A program made the position numbers and the translations under genes. This document shows, piece by piece, positions 1 through 8,381 of a DNA stretch of 64,000 nt. Origin of the DNA: an uncultured Sutterella sp. Its GTDB lineage: Bacteria; Pseudomonadota; Gammaproteobacteria; Burkholderiales; Burkholderiaceae_F. The notes under the pieces are model-generated. The model saw only the letters and a program-made list of their open reading frames with translations. It was not told the origin of the DNA and searched no databases. The stretch covers positions 12,594 to 76,593 of the forward strand of contig CAAGAT010000003.1 of NCBI GenBank assembly GCA_900767875.1. Reading direction: 5' to 3'. How positions within the stretch are numbered: position 1 is the stretch's first letter; the number at the start of each line of letters is the position of its first letter.

Positions 1-653
1 ATCAGGTGGGCGTTGAAGTTGCCCACGGCGCCGTTCATCTTGGCGTAGAACTTGACGTCTTCGATGGCCTGGATGATGCGGGTCAGACGCACGGCCACGT
101 TGGCCATTTCCTTGCCGACCGTCGTCGGGCTGGCGGTCTGGCCGTGGGTGCGCGAGAGCATCGGTACGGCGGCCCAGCGGTGCGCGAATTCACGGATGTG
201 GTCGCGGATGGCCGTGAGGCGCTCGACGAGGGCCTTGCGGCCGGCCGTGAGCATCAGGGCGTGGCTCGTGTTGTTGATGTCTTCGCTCGTGCAGGCAAAG
301 TGCACGAATTCGCTGGCCTTGGCGAGTTCGGCGTCGTGCGCCACCTGTTCCTTGATCCAGTATTCCACGGCCTTGACGTCGTGGTTGGTGCGCGCTTCGA
401 TCGTCTTGATGGCTTCGCAGTCGCTTTCCGTGAAGTTGTCGGCCAAACCGCGCAGGAAGGCCTTGCCGTGTTCGCTGATCGGCGCGAGTTCGGCAAAACC
501 GGCTTCGGACAGGGCGATCAGCCATTCGACTTCGACGCGCACGCGCGCATTCATGAAGGCCGATTCGGAGAAGATGCCGCGAAGCGCTTCACACTGACGG
601 GCATAGCGGCCGTCAAGGGGACTTAAGGCGGTAAGAGAGGAAAGAGTCTGCAT
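1..653 (-). CDS. purB: Adenylosuccinate lyase, N-terminal part (runs off the left edge)
   Basis: The product cleaves adenylosuccinate to AMP and SAICAR to AICAR in purine synthesis. The minus-strand frame from the ATG at 653 begins MQTLSSLTALSPLDGRYA, the classical PurB N-terminus, and continues with TSEDINNTSHAL and LSRTHGQTASPTTVGKEMA, which contain conserved substrate-binding and catalytic-His segments. About 217 codons are present; the C-terminal half, including the flexible signature loop, lies outside the window. Other pur genes follow at 5203-7907 on the same strand but are separated by plus-strand genes, so purB is not in their operon. No strong ribosome binding site is visible. Confidence 0.95.
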   Translation of the reverse strand, partial: MQTLSSLTALSPLDGRYARQCEALRGIFSESAFMNARVRVEVEWLIALSEAGFAELAPISEHGKAFLRGLADNFTESDCEAIKTIEARTNHDVKAVEYWIKEQVAHDAELAKASEFVHFACTSEDINNTSHALMLTAGRKALVERLTAIRDHIREFAHRWAAVPMLSRTHGQTASPTTVGKEMANVAVRLTRIIQAIEDVKFYAKMNGAVGNFNAHL

Positions 654-948
654 AGGTGCTCTGAAAGGAAAAGGGCGGGCTCGGAGTGGCTCGCCCGAGA
701 GGTTTGCAATGAATCCCGCCATTTTAGCCTGTTGCGCCATGTCTCTGTTTTTCCAGCCCCCGAAGCGTTGCGCAGCGTAAAGCGCGCTTTACGCTGTCTT
801 TACGCGGATTTGCCTGCCCTTTACGCATCTTTGCGGGGGTGGCACTTAAAGTTTTGCTCATGAAACGAGCGCGGTTCGACGAACCCGAAAGCACGGAAAA
901 ATCGGACGGCGCACAGAGAACACAACCCCACCGTTAAGAGGAAGAAGC
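654..948. promoter_or_regulatory. Intergenic region with TTTACGC repeats (CpxR-like operator candidate)
   Basis: This gap between divergent purB and the Spy-like gene holds a perfect 20-bp palindrome at 775-794 (GCGTAAAGCG then its complement) and three direct TTTACGC copies at 788-794, 799-805 and 820-826. Their starts are 11 and 21 bp apart, about one and two helical turns. Read on minus they give GTAAA-N6-GTAAA, resembling the CpxR recognition pattern. No regulator gene of that type is in the window, so the assignment is inference. Confidence 0.45.
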
Positions 949-1569
949 ATGAACACCAAGACCACGTTTGCCGTTGCCGCCTTCACCGCCATCGCCGCGA
1001 TGGCCGGCACCGCCTTTGCCGCTACCGACGCGCCCGCCGCCCCGGCTTTCCCGTGTGAAGCCGCCATGACGGGCGCCTACGCCGAGCTCGCGCAGTCGAT
1101 GCGCCTCACGGGCCCGGCCAAGAGCGCCTTTGACAAGTACGTCAATGCCCGTGAAGCCATCGCCGCCAAGCACCACGCCCAGATGCTCAAGAACTACGCC
1201 CAGCGTCCCGCTTCGGCCGACGAGGCCATCAAGCTGCGTGCCGAACGCCTCAAGAGCCGCGCCGCGATGCTCGAAGAGGTCGCCGCCGCCCGCGCCACGC
1301 TCGAAAAGAGCCTGACGGCCGAGCAAAAGGAAATGCTCGACGCCTACGAACCGCGCTTTGGGATGGGCGCCGGCATGGGCCGCGGCATGGGGCCCTGCCA
1401 CCACCGCGGTTATGGCCCCGGCTACGGCATGGGTCCGGGTTGTGCCGGTGGCCCGGGTTGCGTGTACGGCACGGGCACGCGCGGCGGTGACGGCTGGGGC
1501 TGGCACGGTCCGCGTCACGGCTACGGCATGGGGCAGGGCTACGGCTACGGTCCGGGCTGCCGCTGGTAA
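949..1569 (+). CDS. Spy/CpxP-like periplasmic protein with Gly/Met/His/Cys-rich tail
   Basis: This 206-residue protein has a cleavable signal peptide (residues 1 to about 24, ending AGTAFA), a helical charged middle, and the LTxxQ-type motif SLTAEQKEML near residue 125, as in the Spy/CpxP envelope-stress family. The last 65 residues are an unusual repetitive tail rich in Gly, Tyr, Met, His and Cys (units such as GYGMG, GPGC, GMGRGMG), which could bind metal or be disordered. The start is preceded by AAGAGGAAGAAGC. The upstream TTTACGC repeats fit stress control. A periplasmic chaperone or metal-stress role is likely; the exact function is not shown. Confidence 0.7.
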   Translation: MNTKTTFAVAAFTAIAAMAGTAFAATDAPAAPAFPCEAAMTGAYAELAQSMRLTGPAKSAFDKYVNAREAIAAKHHAQMLKNYAQRPASADEAIKLRAERLKSRAAMLEEVAAARATLEKSLTAEQKEMLDAYEPRFGMGAGMGRGMGPCHHRGYGPGYGMGPGCAGGPGCVYGTGTRGGDGWGWHGPRHGYGMGQGYGYGPGCRW

Positions 1570-1663
1570 GCCGCAAGTCGATAAAATCCTCGGGTAAGAG
1601 GATCAACAATCGCCCGTACCTCTGGCACGCCCAAGCGTGTTCTCCGGGGGTGCGGTTTTTCTT

Positions 1664-2713
1664 ATGGATGCGTCCATGACCGACCGCTACGAGATGTCCA
1701 GCCTTTTTGACGACGAGCCGCCCGCGGCCGCGCCCGTGCAGGCCGCGCCCGCCGACGAAGAGCTCGCGCACATCGCGCAGAAAATGCCGCGCTGCGCGTA
1801 TCTGGGCACCTCAAGCTGGAATTTTCCGGGCTGGCGCGGCATCGTCTGGTCCCAGTCCTCGGGGCTGACGGATCTGGCCAGTCAGGGGCTGAGCGCCTAC
1901 GCGCGCCATCCGATTTTCCGCACCGTCGGCATCGACCGCGGCTTTTACAAGCCGTTGCCCAGCCGCCTGTATCACGCGTTCGCCGCGCAGGTGCCCGAGA
2001 CCTTCCGTTTTCTCGTCAAGGCTCCGCAGAATGTGTGCGACGCCCATCATCGGGACCGCATGGGTCGCCCGACCGAGGCCAATCCCGATTACCTGAACGT
2101 GGAGCGGGCCCTGGACGAATTCGTGCACCCGGTGCTCGAGGGGCTGGGCAGCAAAGCCGGGGTGCTGGTCTTTGAAATGCCCGCCATTGCCCGCCGCTCC
2201 ATTCCCGAGCCGCCCGAGCAGCACGCCGCCATTGCGGCGATGGCCGACTTTTTTGCCGAACTGCGATCGCGCATGCCCACGCAGTCGGTGACCCTGGCCA
2301 CGGAAATGCGCACGCGCACGCTGCTCACGCCCCGCTGGGTGCGGGAGATGTCCGCCGCGGGCGTGCGGCCGGTGATCGGGCTGCACCCGACGATGCCGAG
2401 CATCATGCGTCAGACCGACATGTTGCGGCTCTTTGATGCGCCCGGCGTCAAGCAAGGCGATTGGCAGGCCGCCGGCGACATCGTCATTCGCTGGTCGCTG
2501 GCCGAAGGGGGCACCTATGCGGGCCTTAAGCGCGACTGGGAGCCCTTTGACCGGCTGCAGCACGAAGACATCGTCACCCGCGAGGGGATCGTGTGGCTGC
2601 TCAAGCTGGCCGAGCGCTCGGGCGTTCGGGCCTTTGTGGTAGCCAACAACAAGGCCGAAGGGTGTGCGCCGCTCACCATGCGCGCCATCGCGCAGAGCCT
2701 GACGGGGCTCTGA
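1664..2713 (+). CDS. DUF72 family protein (YecE-like)
   Basis: The protein is about 349 residues from the ATG at 1664; alternative starts are GTG 1637 and ATG 1676. It carries the DUF72 hallmarks YLGTSSWNFPGWRGIVW near the N-terminus and PETFRFLVKAPQNV, in the TIM-barrel-like fold of that family. The biochemical function of DUF72 proteins is not firmly established; an xylose-isomerase-like fold suggests an enzyme. It converges on the minus-strand nitroreductase with a 37-bp gap, and no operon partner is evident. Confidence 0.85.
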   Translation: MDASMTDRYEMSSLFDDEPPAAAPVQAAPADEELAHIAQKMPRCAYLGTSSWNFPGWRGIVWSQSSGLTDLASQGLSAYARHPIFRTVGIDRGFYKPLPSRLYHAFAAQVPETFRFLVKAPQNVCDAHHRDRMGRPTEANPDYLNVERALDEFVHPVLEGLGSKAGVLVFEMPAIARRSIPEPPEQHAAIAAMADFFAELRSRMPTQSVTLATEMRTRTLLTPRWVREMSAAGVRPVIGLHPTMPSIMRQTDMLRLFDAPGVKQGDWQAAGDIVIRWSLAEGGTYAGLKRDWEPFDRLQHEDIVTREGIVWLLKLAERSGVRAFVVANNKAEGCAPLTMRAIAQSLTGL

Positions 2714-2750
2714 CGGGAACACAGGGGCGGCACACGATGGTCAGTTGGGC

Positions 2751-3305
2751 TTATTCCCAGACGCCAAAGGGCGCCTCGCCCGTTTCTTCCTCATAGCTCA
2801 CGCCTTCGACGGGCGTGCCCACCGTCAGCCACCCGAGCAGCTTCTCGCCGGGCGCCTTGCAAAAGGCCGCCTGCACGGTTTCATTGGCTAGCACCGAGCC
2901 CGACAGGGTGATGGCCCCGTAGCCGAGCGCCTTCAGTGCAAGCAGGAACTGCTCGAGGGCGGCACCCGCCGTCAGCAGACTTTCCGTGCGGTTGACGCCC
3001 ACCGTGTCGTTGACGACGAAGGCCACGATCTGCGGCCCCTTGCGCGCTTTGCTTTTGGCCTTGGCTTGCGCGGTTTCGTCAAGCCCCGCGTCAACGGCGG
3101 CCTGCTTGAGAAGGCCGGCCAGGCGATCGCGCTTTTCTTCGGGCACGAGCACAAAGCGGCAGGGAAAGCCCACGCCGTGCACGGGGGCGCGCAGCGCCGT
3201 GCGGGCGCACAGCGTGAGTTCCTCGGCGCTCGGGGCCGGAAGGGTGAGGTACTTGGGTTTGAGCGAGCGGCGCGTCAGCAGCGCGTGAATGAGGTTCTGA
3301 TCCAT
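2751..3305 (-). CDS. Nitroreductase family protein (YdjA-like)
   Basis: A 184-residue FMN-dependent nitroreductase-fold protein. The N-terminal LLTRRSLKPKYL matches the family RRS/RRT FMN-binding segment; the middle has APVHGVGFPCRF and a Lys-rich helix; the C-terminal third has ALKALGYGAITLSG, the usual FMN/dimer region. It is short, like YdjA, which reduces nitro or quinone-like compounds with NAD(P)H. It is the last gene of the co-directional purC-to-nitroreductase run, 36 bp after murI, and its substrate is unknown. Confidence 0.85.
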   Translation of the reverse strand: MDQNLIHALLTRRSLKPKYLTLPAPSAEELTLCARTALRAPVHGVGFPCRFVLVPEEKRDRLAGLLKQAAVDAGLDETAQAKAKSKARKGPQIVAFVVNDTVGVNRTESLLTAGAALEQFLLALKALGYGAITLSGSVLANETVQAAFCKAPGEKLLGWLTVGTPVEGVSYEEETGEAPFGVWE

Positions 3306-3341
3306 GATGCGAAGCGGCGGGCCAAGCCGCGCCGCCGAAAG

Positions 3342-4142
3342 TTAAACATTGAGTTCTTCAATGTTAAGCGCATCGGGCTCGAGAAGCACAAGGGTGGGGG
3401 CGTGTTTTGCGGCGCCGGCCACAAAATAGCGGCAGACGGGGTGAGGAGTGTCGGCCCCGGCGCCCAAAAGCCCGAGGTCGGCCAGACGGCGGCGCGTCAC
3501 GAGCGCCACGGGGTGGCCGGGCTCGAGCAATTCGAGCGCGTCCCCCGTCAGTTGTCGGATCGCCTCGGACAAAAACGGATAGTGGGTGCAGCCCAGAACG
3601 AGCTTGTCGGCACCGGCCTGCAGAATCGGATCGAGGTAGCGGTCCAGAAGCGCAAAGGTTTCTCGGCTTTGAAAGTCGCCGCGCTCGACGCACTCCATCA
3701 GGCCGGGAGCGGCCACGCTGACGACCTTGACGCCCTGGGCGAAACGGCGCACGAGCGAGTGATAGCGCTCGCTTTCGATGGTGCGCCGCGTGGCCAGTAC
3801 GCCGATCACGCCCGTGCGGGTGAGGGCGGCGGCCGGTTTGACGGCCGGCTCAATGCCGACGATCGGCAGGGAAAATTCCCGGCGCACCGTATCGGCTGCG
3901 GCGGCCGTGGCCGTGTTGCAGGCCAGCACCACCGCCTTGGCGCCGTGCTCGATGAGAAAGCGAATGATCGTGCGGGTGCGATCGACGACATACGTCTCGG
4001 ACTTGTCGCCCCAGGGCGCGTGCGCGCAGTCGGCCGCGTAAAGAAAACGCTCGTGGGGCAGTTCGCTCTTGAGGGCCTTGAGAACCGACAGTCCCCCCAG
4101 GCCCGAGTCCAGAACGCCGATCGGATTGCTTGCCGAGTGCAT
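3342..4142 (-). CDS. murI: Glutamate racemase
   Basis: MurI makes D-glutamate for peptidoglycan. The protein is about 266 residues from the ATG at 4142. It shows the N-terminal IGVLDSGLGGLSVLKAL motif, the first catalytic Cys in VVLACNTATAAAAD and the second in VLGCTHYPFL, each with its adjacent Thr/His. The frame stays open further upstream, but that extension overlaps tsaC and lacks family similarity, so 4142 is preferred. The start is 13 bp after the end of tsaC, indicating co-transcription. Confidence 0.95.
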   Translation of the reverse strand: MHSASNPIGVLDSGLGGLSVLKALKSELPHERFLYAADCAHAPWGDKSETYVVDRTRTIIRFLIEHGAKAVVLACNTATAAAADTVRREFSLPIVGIEPAVKPAAALTRTGVIGVLATRRTIESERYHSLVRRFAQGVKVVSVAAPGLMECVERGDFQSRETFALLDRYLDPILQAGADKLVLGCTHYPFLSEAIRQLTGDALELLEPGHPVALVTRRRLADLGLLGAGADTPHPVCRYFVAGAAKHAPTLVLLEPDALNIEELNV

Positions 4143-4155
4143 GGCCGGCAAGCTC

Positions 4156-5181
4156 TTAGGGGTGGGGCTTTTCGGCCGCGGCACGGCTGAGGCGGTCGTT
4201 GACGGCCGCCCAGGAGGCATCCTGCGGGGGCGCCTGCACGATGATTTTTTCGGCGCCGCACGCGTCAAGCTCATGCATGGCCGCATAAAGCACGTGCGCG
4301 TAGCCGTCGGGATCGGCGGGGGCGGCGATGACGCGGCAGGCCGACTCCGTGAGGATCGCCGTCAGGGGATCGTCGCCGCACAGCAAAAACGCGGTTTTGG
4401 CCACGGACCAATCCCTGAGGTGCGCGCGGATTTCGTTTTCGGGCACAACCACGAGTTTGGTCTGCGGCGCGTAGTGGCTCTTGAGGCGCCCGGAGACGCG
4501 CGGAGCGTTTTCACCGGCTTCCGAAACGGCAAAGCCCAAAACCTTTTGGAGCATGGCGGCCGTCACCTGACCGTAGCGCAGGATCGTGGGCTTGGGAGAA
4601 GTCAGATCCACGATCGTGGACTCAACCCCCACGGCGCATTCGCCGCCGTCGAGAATCATGTCGAGCTTGCCCTCGGGCCTGACGCCGAGGTCTTCGGCCA
4701 CGTGACGCGCACAGGTGGGCGAAATGCGCCCGAAGGTGTTGGCCGAGGGGGCCGTGACGGCTTTGTGCGTGTCGCCGGCAAAGCGCTTCAGAAGGGCACG
4801 CATCACCGGGTGCGAGGGGCAGCGGATCGCCACGCTGTCCTGACCGCCCGTGACGGCGTCGTTGACGCGCGCGCTCTTTTTGAAGACGAGCGTCAGGGGA
4901 CCCGGCCAGAAGGCGTCCGTGAGAATCTTGGCGTAGGGCGAGGTTTGCTCGGTCCAAGCCGCCAGAGCATCGTAGCCCGTCACATGCACGATGAGCGGGT
5001 GATTGGCGGGGCGCCCTTTGACGGTAAAGGTGCGGCGCACGGCCTCGGGATTGTCCGCGTCGGCCGCCAGTCCGTAGACGGTTTCCGTCGGCACGGCCAC
5101 CAGACCGCCGGCGGCCAGAATTTGCGCGGCCTTTTCAACGTCCGCGAGGGTCTTTTCAGTCAAAAGCGTCTCAGTGGCCAT
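4156..5181 (-). CDS. tsaC: Threonylcarbamoyl-AMP synthase, Sua5-type
   Basis: This enzyme makes threonylcarbamoyl-AMP from Thr, bicarbonate and ATP, the first step of the tRNA t6A37 modification. The 341 residues comprise an N-terminal YrdC domain (PTETVYGLAADA; KGRPANHPLIVHV; APSANTFGRISPT) and a C-terminal Sua5 domain, with the YAPQTKLVVV linker region typical of the long form. It lies 21 bp from purK and 13 bp from murI. The partner tsaD is at 30519-31595. AGGAAGA precedes the start by about 11 bases. Confidence 0.93.
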   Translation of the reverse strand: MATETLLTEKTLADVEKAAQILAAGGLVAVPTETVYGLAADADNPEAVRRTFTVKGRPANHPLIVHVTGYDALAAWTEQTSPYAKILTDAFWPGPLTLVFKKSARVNDAVTGGQDSVAIRCPSHPVMRALLKRFAGDTHKAVTAPSANTFGRISPTCARHVAEDLGVRPEGKLDMILDGGECAVGVESTIVDLTSPKPTILRYGQVTAAMLQKVLGFAVSEAGENAPRVSGRLKSHYAPQTKLVVVPENEIRAHLRDWSVAKTAFLLCGDDPLTAILTESACRVIAAPADPDGYAHVLYAAMHELDACGAEKIIVQAPPQDASWAAVNDRLSRAAAEKPHP

Positions 5182-5202
5182 GGCCGTGCGTCTTCCTGTC
5201 GG

Positions 5203-6375
5203 TTACATCGGTTCGGGCAGTCCCAAAACGGCGGCGGCGTGCTTGGCACGCGAGAGAGCTTCCTCCTGCGTGGGCGCGACGATCGTCACGTGGCCCATCT
5301 TGCGGGCGTGACGCGCCTCGGCCTTGCCGTAAAGGTGCAGCTTGGCGCCTTCGATCTTCAAGAGGGCGGCCCAGTTGGGTTCGCGCCGGTTGTCGTTTTC
5401 GTCAAACCACAGATCGCCGAGCAGGTTGAGCATGACGCCGTGGCACAGCGCCGAGGTGTCGCCCAGCGGAAGGCCCGCCATGGCGCGCACCTGCTGCTCG
5501 AACTGGCTCGTGACGGCCGCTTCGATCGTCACGTGACCGGAGTTGTGCGGGCGCGGGGCCATTTCGTTGGCCGACACCGTCCCGTCCTTGAGTACGAAAA
5601 ATTCGATGCACAGCACGCCCTTGTACTGTAGCGTTTCGGCGATGCGGGCGGCGTACTGACGCACCTGGGTGCTCACTTCGCCCGTCACGCGCGCCGGAAA
5701 CACCGTCTCGGCCAAAATGCCGTTGCGGTGCACGTTTTCAAAGAGCGGGTAGGTGACCGTTTCACCCGTGAGGGACCGCACCACGATCACGGACACTTCC
5801 TTGGCAAGCTCCAGGCGCTTTTCCAGGATGCACACGCGCGAGCCCATTTCCGTGAAGGCGGCCTTGATGTCGGCGATCGTGCGCACGGTGCGCTGACCCT
5901 TGCCGTCGTAACCCATGCGGGCGGTTTTCAGAATCCCGGGCAGCAGATCGGGGCTGACCGAGTCGGCGTCTTCGAGCGACAGGATGGCCGCATGCGGGGC
6001 CACGGGCACGTCCGCCACGCTCTCGAGGAAGGCCTTTTCGTCGATGCGGTCCTGCGCCACGGCCACGGCCGAGCCTTCGGGGGCGGTGACGCACGCGCCA
6101 CCCTGCGCCAGGGCCGAGAGTACCTGCGCGGGCACGTTTTCAAATTCGGTCGTCACGGCCGGGCACGTTTGGCGCAGCTCTTCGATGGCTTCCTTGTTCG
6201 AGTAGCCCGCGTCGATGTGGTAGGCGCTGACTTCGGCGGCCGGGCAATCGCCCTTTTCCAAAACCTTGACTTTGTAACCCATGCGGGCGGCGGCCTGCGC
6301 AAACATGCGGCCGAGCTGTCCGCCGCCGAGCAGACCGAGCGTCGTGCCCGGCACCAGAGGGAGATTGGCTTGCAT
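5203..6375 (-). CDS. purK: 5-(carboxyamino)imidazole ribonucleotide synthase
   Basis: PurK carboxylates AIR to N5-CAIR using ATP and bicarbonate. The 390 residues have the ATP-grasp layout: N-terminal TLGLLGGGQLGRMFAQAA, the central RMGYDGKGQRTV glycine loop, and the C-terminal EMAPRPHNSGHVTIEA, which is diagnostic of PurK. It lies 22 bp downstream of purE on the same strand, the usual purEK pair. The next gene, tsaC, starts 21 bp after its stop. Confidence 0.96.
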   Translation of the reverse strand: MQANLPLVPGTTLGLLGGGQLGRMFAQAAARMGYKVKVLEKGDCPAAEVSAYHIDAGYSNKEAIEELRQTCPAVTTEFENVPAQVLSALAQGGACVTAPEGSAVAVAQDRIDEKAFLESVADVPVAPHAAILSLEDADSVSPDLLPGILKTARMGYDGKGQRTVRTIADIKAAFTEMGSRVCILEKRLELAKEVSVIVVRSLTGETVTYPLFENVHRNGILAETVFPARVTGEVSTQVRQYAARIAETLQYKGVLCIEFFVLKDGTVSANEMAPRPHNSGHVTIEAAVTSQFEQQVRAMAGLPLGDTSALCHGVMLNLLGDLWFDENDNRREPNWAALLKIEGAKLHLYGKAEARHARKMGHVTIVAPTQEEALSRAKHAAAVLGLPEPM

Positions 6376-6397
6376 ACGAGAAAAGCGGAAAAATCGA

Positions 6398-6904
6398 TTA
6401 AACGGCCGGCAGCGTCATCGCGCGGGCTTTTTCATTCTGAGCCTTGCGGAAGGCTTCGAGCTTGGCGTACAGCGTCTTGTCGGTGACGGCCAGAATGCTC
6501 ACGGCGTAAAGGGCCGCATTGGCCGCCCCCGCCTCGCCGATGGCAAAGGTGGCCACGGGCACGCCCTTGGGCATCTGCACGATCGAGTAAAGGCTGTCCT
6601 GGCCGCGCAGGTACTTGGAGGGAACCGGAACGCCGAGCACCGGCACGACGCACTTGGCCGCGAGCATGCCCGGCAGGTGGGCCGCGCCGCCCGCGCCGGC
6701 GATGATGCAGGCAATGCCGCGTTCCTTGGCCGTGCTCGCGTACTCGAACATTTCGTCGGGCATGCGGTGGGCGCTCACGACGCGCGCTTCATAGGGCACG
6801 CCCATTTCCTTGAGGATCAGGGCGGCGTTTTGCATCACCTCCCAGTCCGAGTTCGAGCCCATCACGATGCCCACGACGGGCTTGGCGGCATTGGTGTCAG
6901 TCAT
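6398..6904 (-). CDS. purE: N5-carboxyaminoimidazole ribonucleotide mutase, class I
   Basis: PurE converts N5-CAIR to CAIR. The protein is about 168 residues. It shows VGIVMGSNSDWEVM, with the conserved Ser and Asp, then VVSAHRMPDEMFEYA with the catalytic His and IAGAGGAAHLPGMLA, all class I hallmarks. The ATG at 6904 is chosen because GGAAG lies 9 bases upstream; an in-frame TTG at 6922 would destroy that site. It is followed by purK. Confidence 0.96.
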   Translation of the reverse strand: MTDTNAAKPVVGIVMGSNSDWEVMQNAALILKEMGVPYEARVVSAHRMPDEMFEYASTAKERGIACIIAGAGGAAHLPGMLAAKCVVPVLGVPVPSKYLRGQDSLYSIVQMPKGVPVATFAIGEAGAANAALYAVSILAVTDKTLYAKLEAFRKAQNEKARAMTLPAV

Positions 6905-7016
6905 GGTGAAAATCTTCCGCAAAAGAAAAAAACAAAGGTGCGCTCAGGCTCTCACCGGGCCCGGGCGCACGCTGTACGGGCGGGGATTGTGAAGCATCCC
7001 CGCTTGTCGGGTCAAA
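6905..7016. repeat. Short purC-purE spacer with an inverted repeat
   Basis: The 112-bp gap contains an 8-bp inverted repeat, GCGGGGAT at 6980-6987 and ATCCCCGC at 6996-7003. No T-tract follows on either strand, so it could be a transcript-processing or pausing hairpin but is not a convincing terminator. Confidence 0.4.
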
Positions 7017-7907
7017 TTATTCGACGTCCTTGCCGGCGAGCTTGACCAAAGCTTCGCGGTACTTGGCGGCCGTCTTCTCGATGATCTCCGCGGGCGGCAC
7101 CGGAGCCGGGGGCGTCTTGTCCCAGGGCTGGGTTTCGAGCCAGTCGCGGATGAACTGCTTGTCGTACGAGGGGGGCGAAATGCCCAGTTCGTAGCTTTCG
7201 GCCGGCCAGAAGCGCGAGCTGTCGGGCGTGAGCACTTCGTCCATCAGGCACACGCGGCCGTTTTCATCCAGGCCAAACTCAAACTTGGTGTCGGCGATGA
7301 TGATGCCGCGGGTGGCGGCGTAGTCGGCGGCCTTCTTGTACAGCGACAGGGTCAGATCGCGGATCTGCGTGGCGATCGATTCGCCGTACATCTCGACGAC
7401 CTTCTCAAAGGAGATGTTTTCGTCGTGCGTGCCCAATTCGGCCTTGGCCGCGGGCGTGAAGATCGGTTCGGGGAGCTTTTCGGCCTGCTTGAGCCCGGCG
7501 GGCAGCTTGATGCCGCACACGCTGCCGGTGGCCTGATAGTCCTTCCAGCCGCCGCCGATGATGTAGCCGCGGGCCACACATTCGATCAGGATCGGCTTGA
7601 GGCGCTTGACGACCATTGCACGGCCGCGCACCTGTTCGCGTTCGTCTTCGGCCACGACCGTTTCCGGATCAACGCCGGTGAGCTGCGTCGGCATGCCCTC
7701 GGCGAGCTTGTCGAACCAGAAGTTGGTCAGTGCGGTGAGCACTTTACCCTTCTTGGGAATCGGCGCGGAAAGAATCACGTCAAAGGCGCTGATTCGGTCG
7801 GTGGCAATCATCAGGAGCTTGTCTTCGCCCACCGCGTAGCACTCGCGGACCTTGCCGCGGTAGACGAGGGGAAGGCTCTTGATGGAGGTCTGCATGATAT
7901 CGGGCAT
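7017..7907 (-). CDS. purC: SAICAR synthase
   Basis: The enzyme condenses CAIR with aspartate and ATP to SAICAR. The 296 residues include LPLVYRGKVRECYAVGEDKL at the N-terminus (the RGKVRD-type nucleotide loop), TDRISAFDVIL, VARGYIIGGGWKDYQ and DTKFEFGLDENG, typical of the approximately 300-residue proteobacterial form. The start at 7907 has GGAGA about 10 bases upstream; a second ATG at 7895 is possible. It heads the run purC-purE-purK-tsaC-murI-nitroreductase. Confidence 0.96.
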   Translation of the reverse strand: MPDIMQTSIKSLPLVYRGKVRECYAVGEDKLLMIATDRISAFDVILSAPIPKKGKVLTALTNFWFDKLAEGMPTQLTGVDPETVVAEDEREQVRGRAMVVKRLKPILIECVARGYIIGGGWKDYQATGSVCGIKLPAGLKQAEKLPEPIFTPAAKAELGTHDENISFEKVVEMYGESIATQIRDLTLSLYKKAADYAATRGIIIADTKFEFGLDENGRVCLMDEVLTPDSSRFWPAESYELGISPPSYDKQFIRDWLETQPWDKTPPAPVPPAEIIEKTAAKYREALVKLAGKDVE

Positions 7908-8381
7908 GTCCGATTGTCTCCGTCAAGGATTGAGTAATCAACGCGCCGTGCGCGGCGAAACGCCGTTTCGCCGTCTGCGGCGTGCTTTAAAGACCCCCAA
8001 TTTTAAGCGCAAAGTCTCCGCGGCGAAACTGCCCGGCCTCGCCTCGCCCTCGGGCGCCACGCCCGCGGGGCCCGAAGTCAGGCGCGGCGCGCCTCGGCGC
8101 CATTCGAACGTGCGGGCGGCCTCGTCAATGCCGTGAAAACCTCTGAATAAAACCTTTTAGGAGGAAAACAATAACGGATTTGGGCTAAATCAGTCCTTGT
8201 TTAAATAGTGCGTGGCGCACCCGCGCGCGGGGAACGGAACCGCGCCGATGTCCGATAGATTGACCCTAACGTTCGGCCCGGGCCCCGCTTTACCCAAAAA
8301 AAATCGCTCCTCGTGGCGGCAAAAAGAGCGCGCAAGCCTGCCGAACAACCGAAATCACTCGAAAAACATAGGGAGAAACTC
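7908..8381. promoter_or_regulatory. Divergent purC/gltB intergenic region with 21-bp inverted repeat
   Basis: This 474-bp gap separates purC (minus) from gltB (plus). A near-perfect inverted repeat at 7953-7973 (CGGCGAAACG, one base, CGTTTCGCCG) lies 46 bp upstream of purC and is a plausible operator. The rest includes an A/T-rich stretch near 8135-8210 that could hold gltB promoter elements; no clear -35/-10 pair was identified. No small gene was supported here. Confidence 0.35.
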
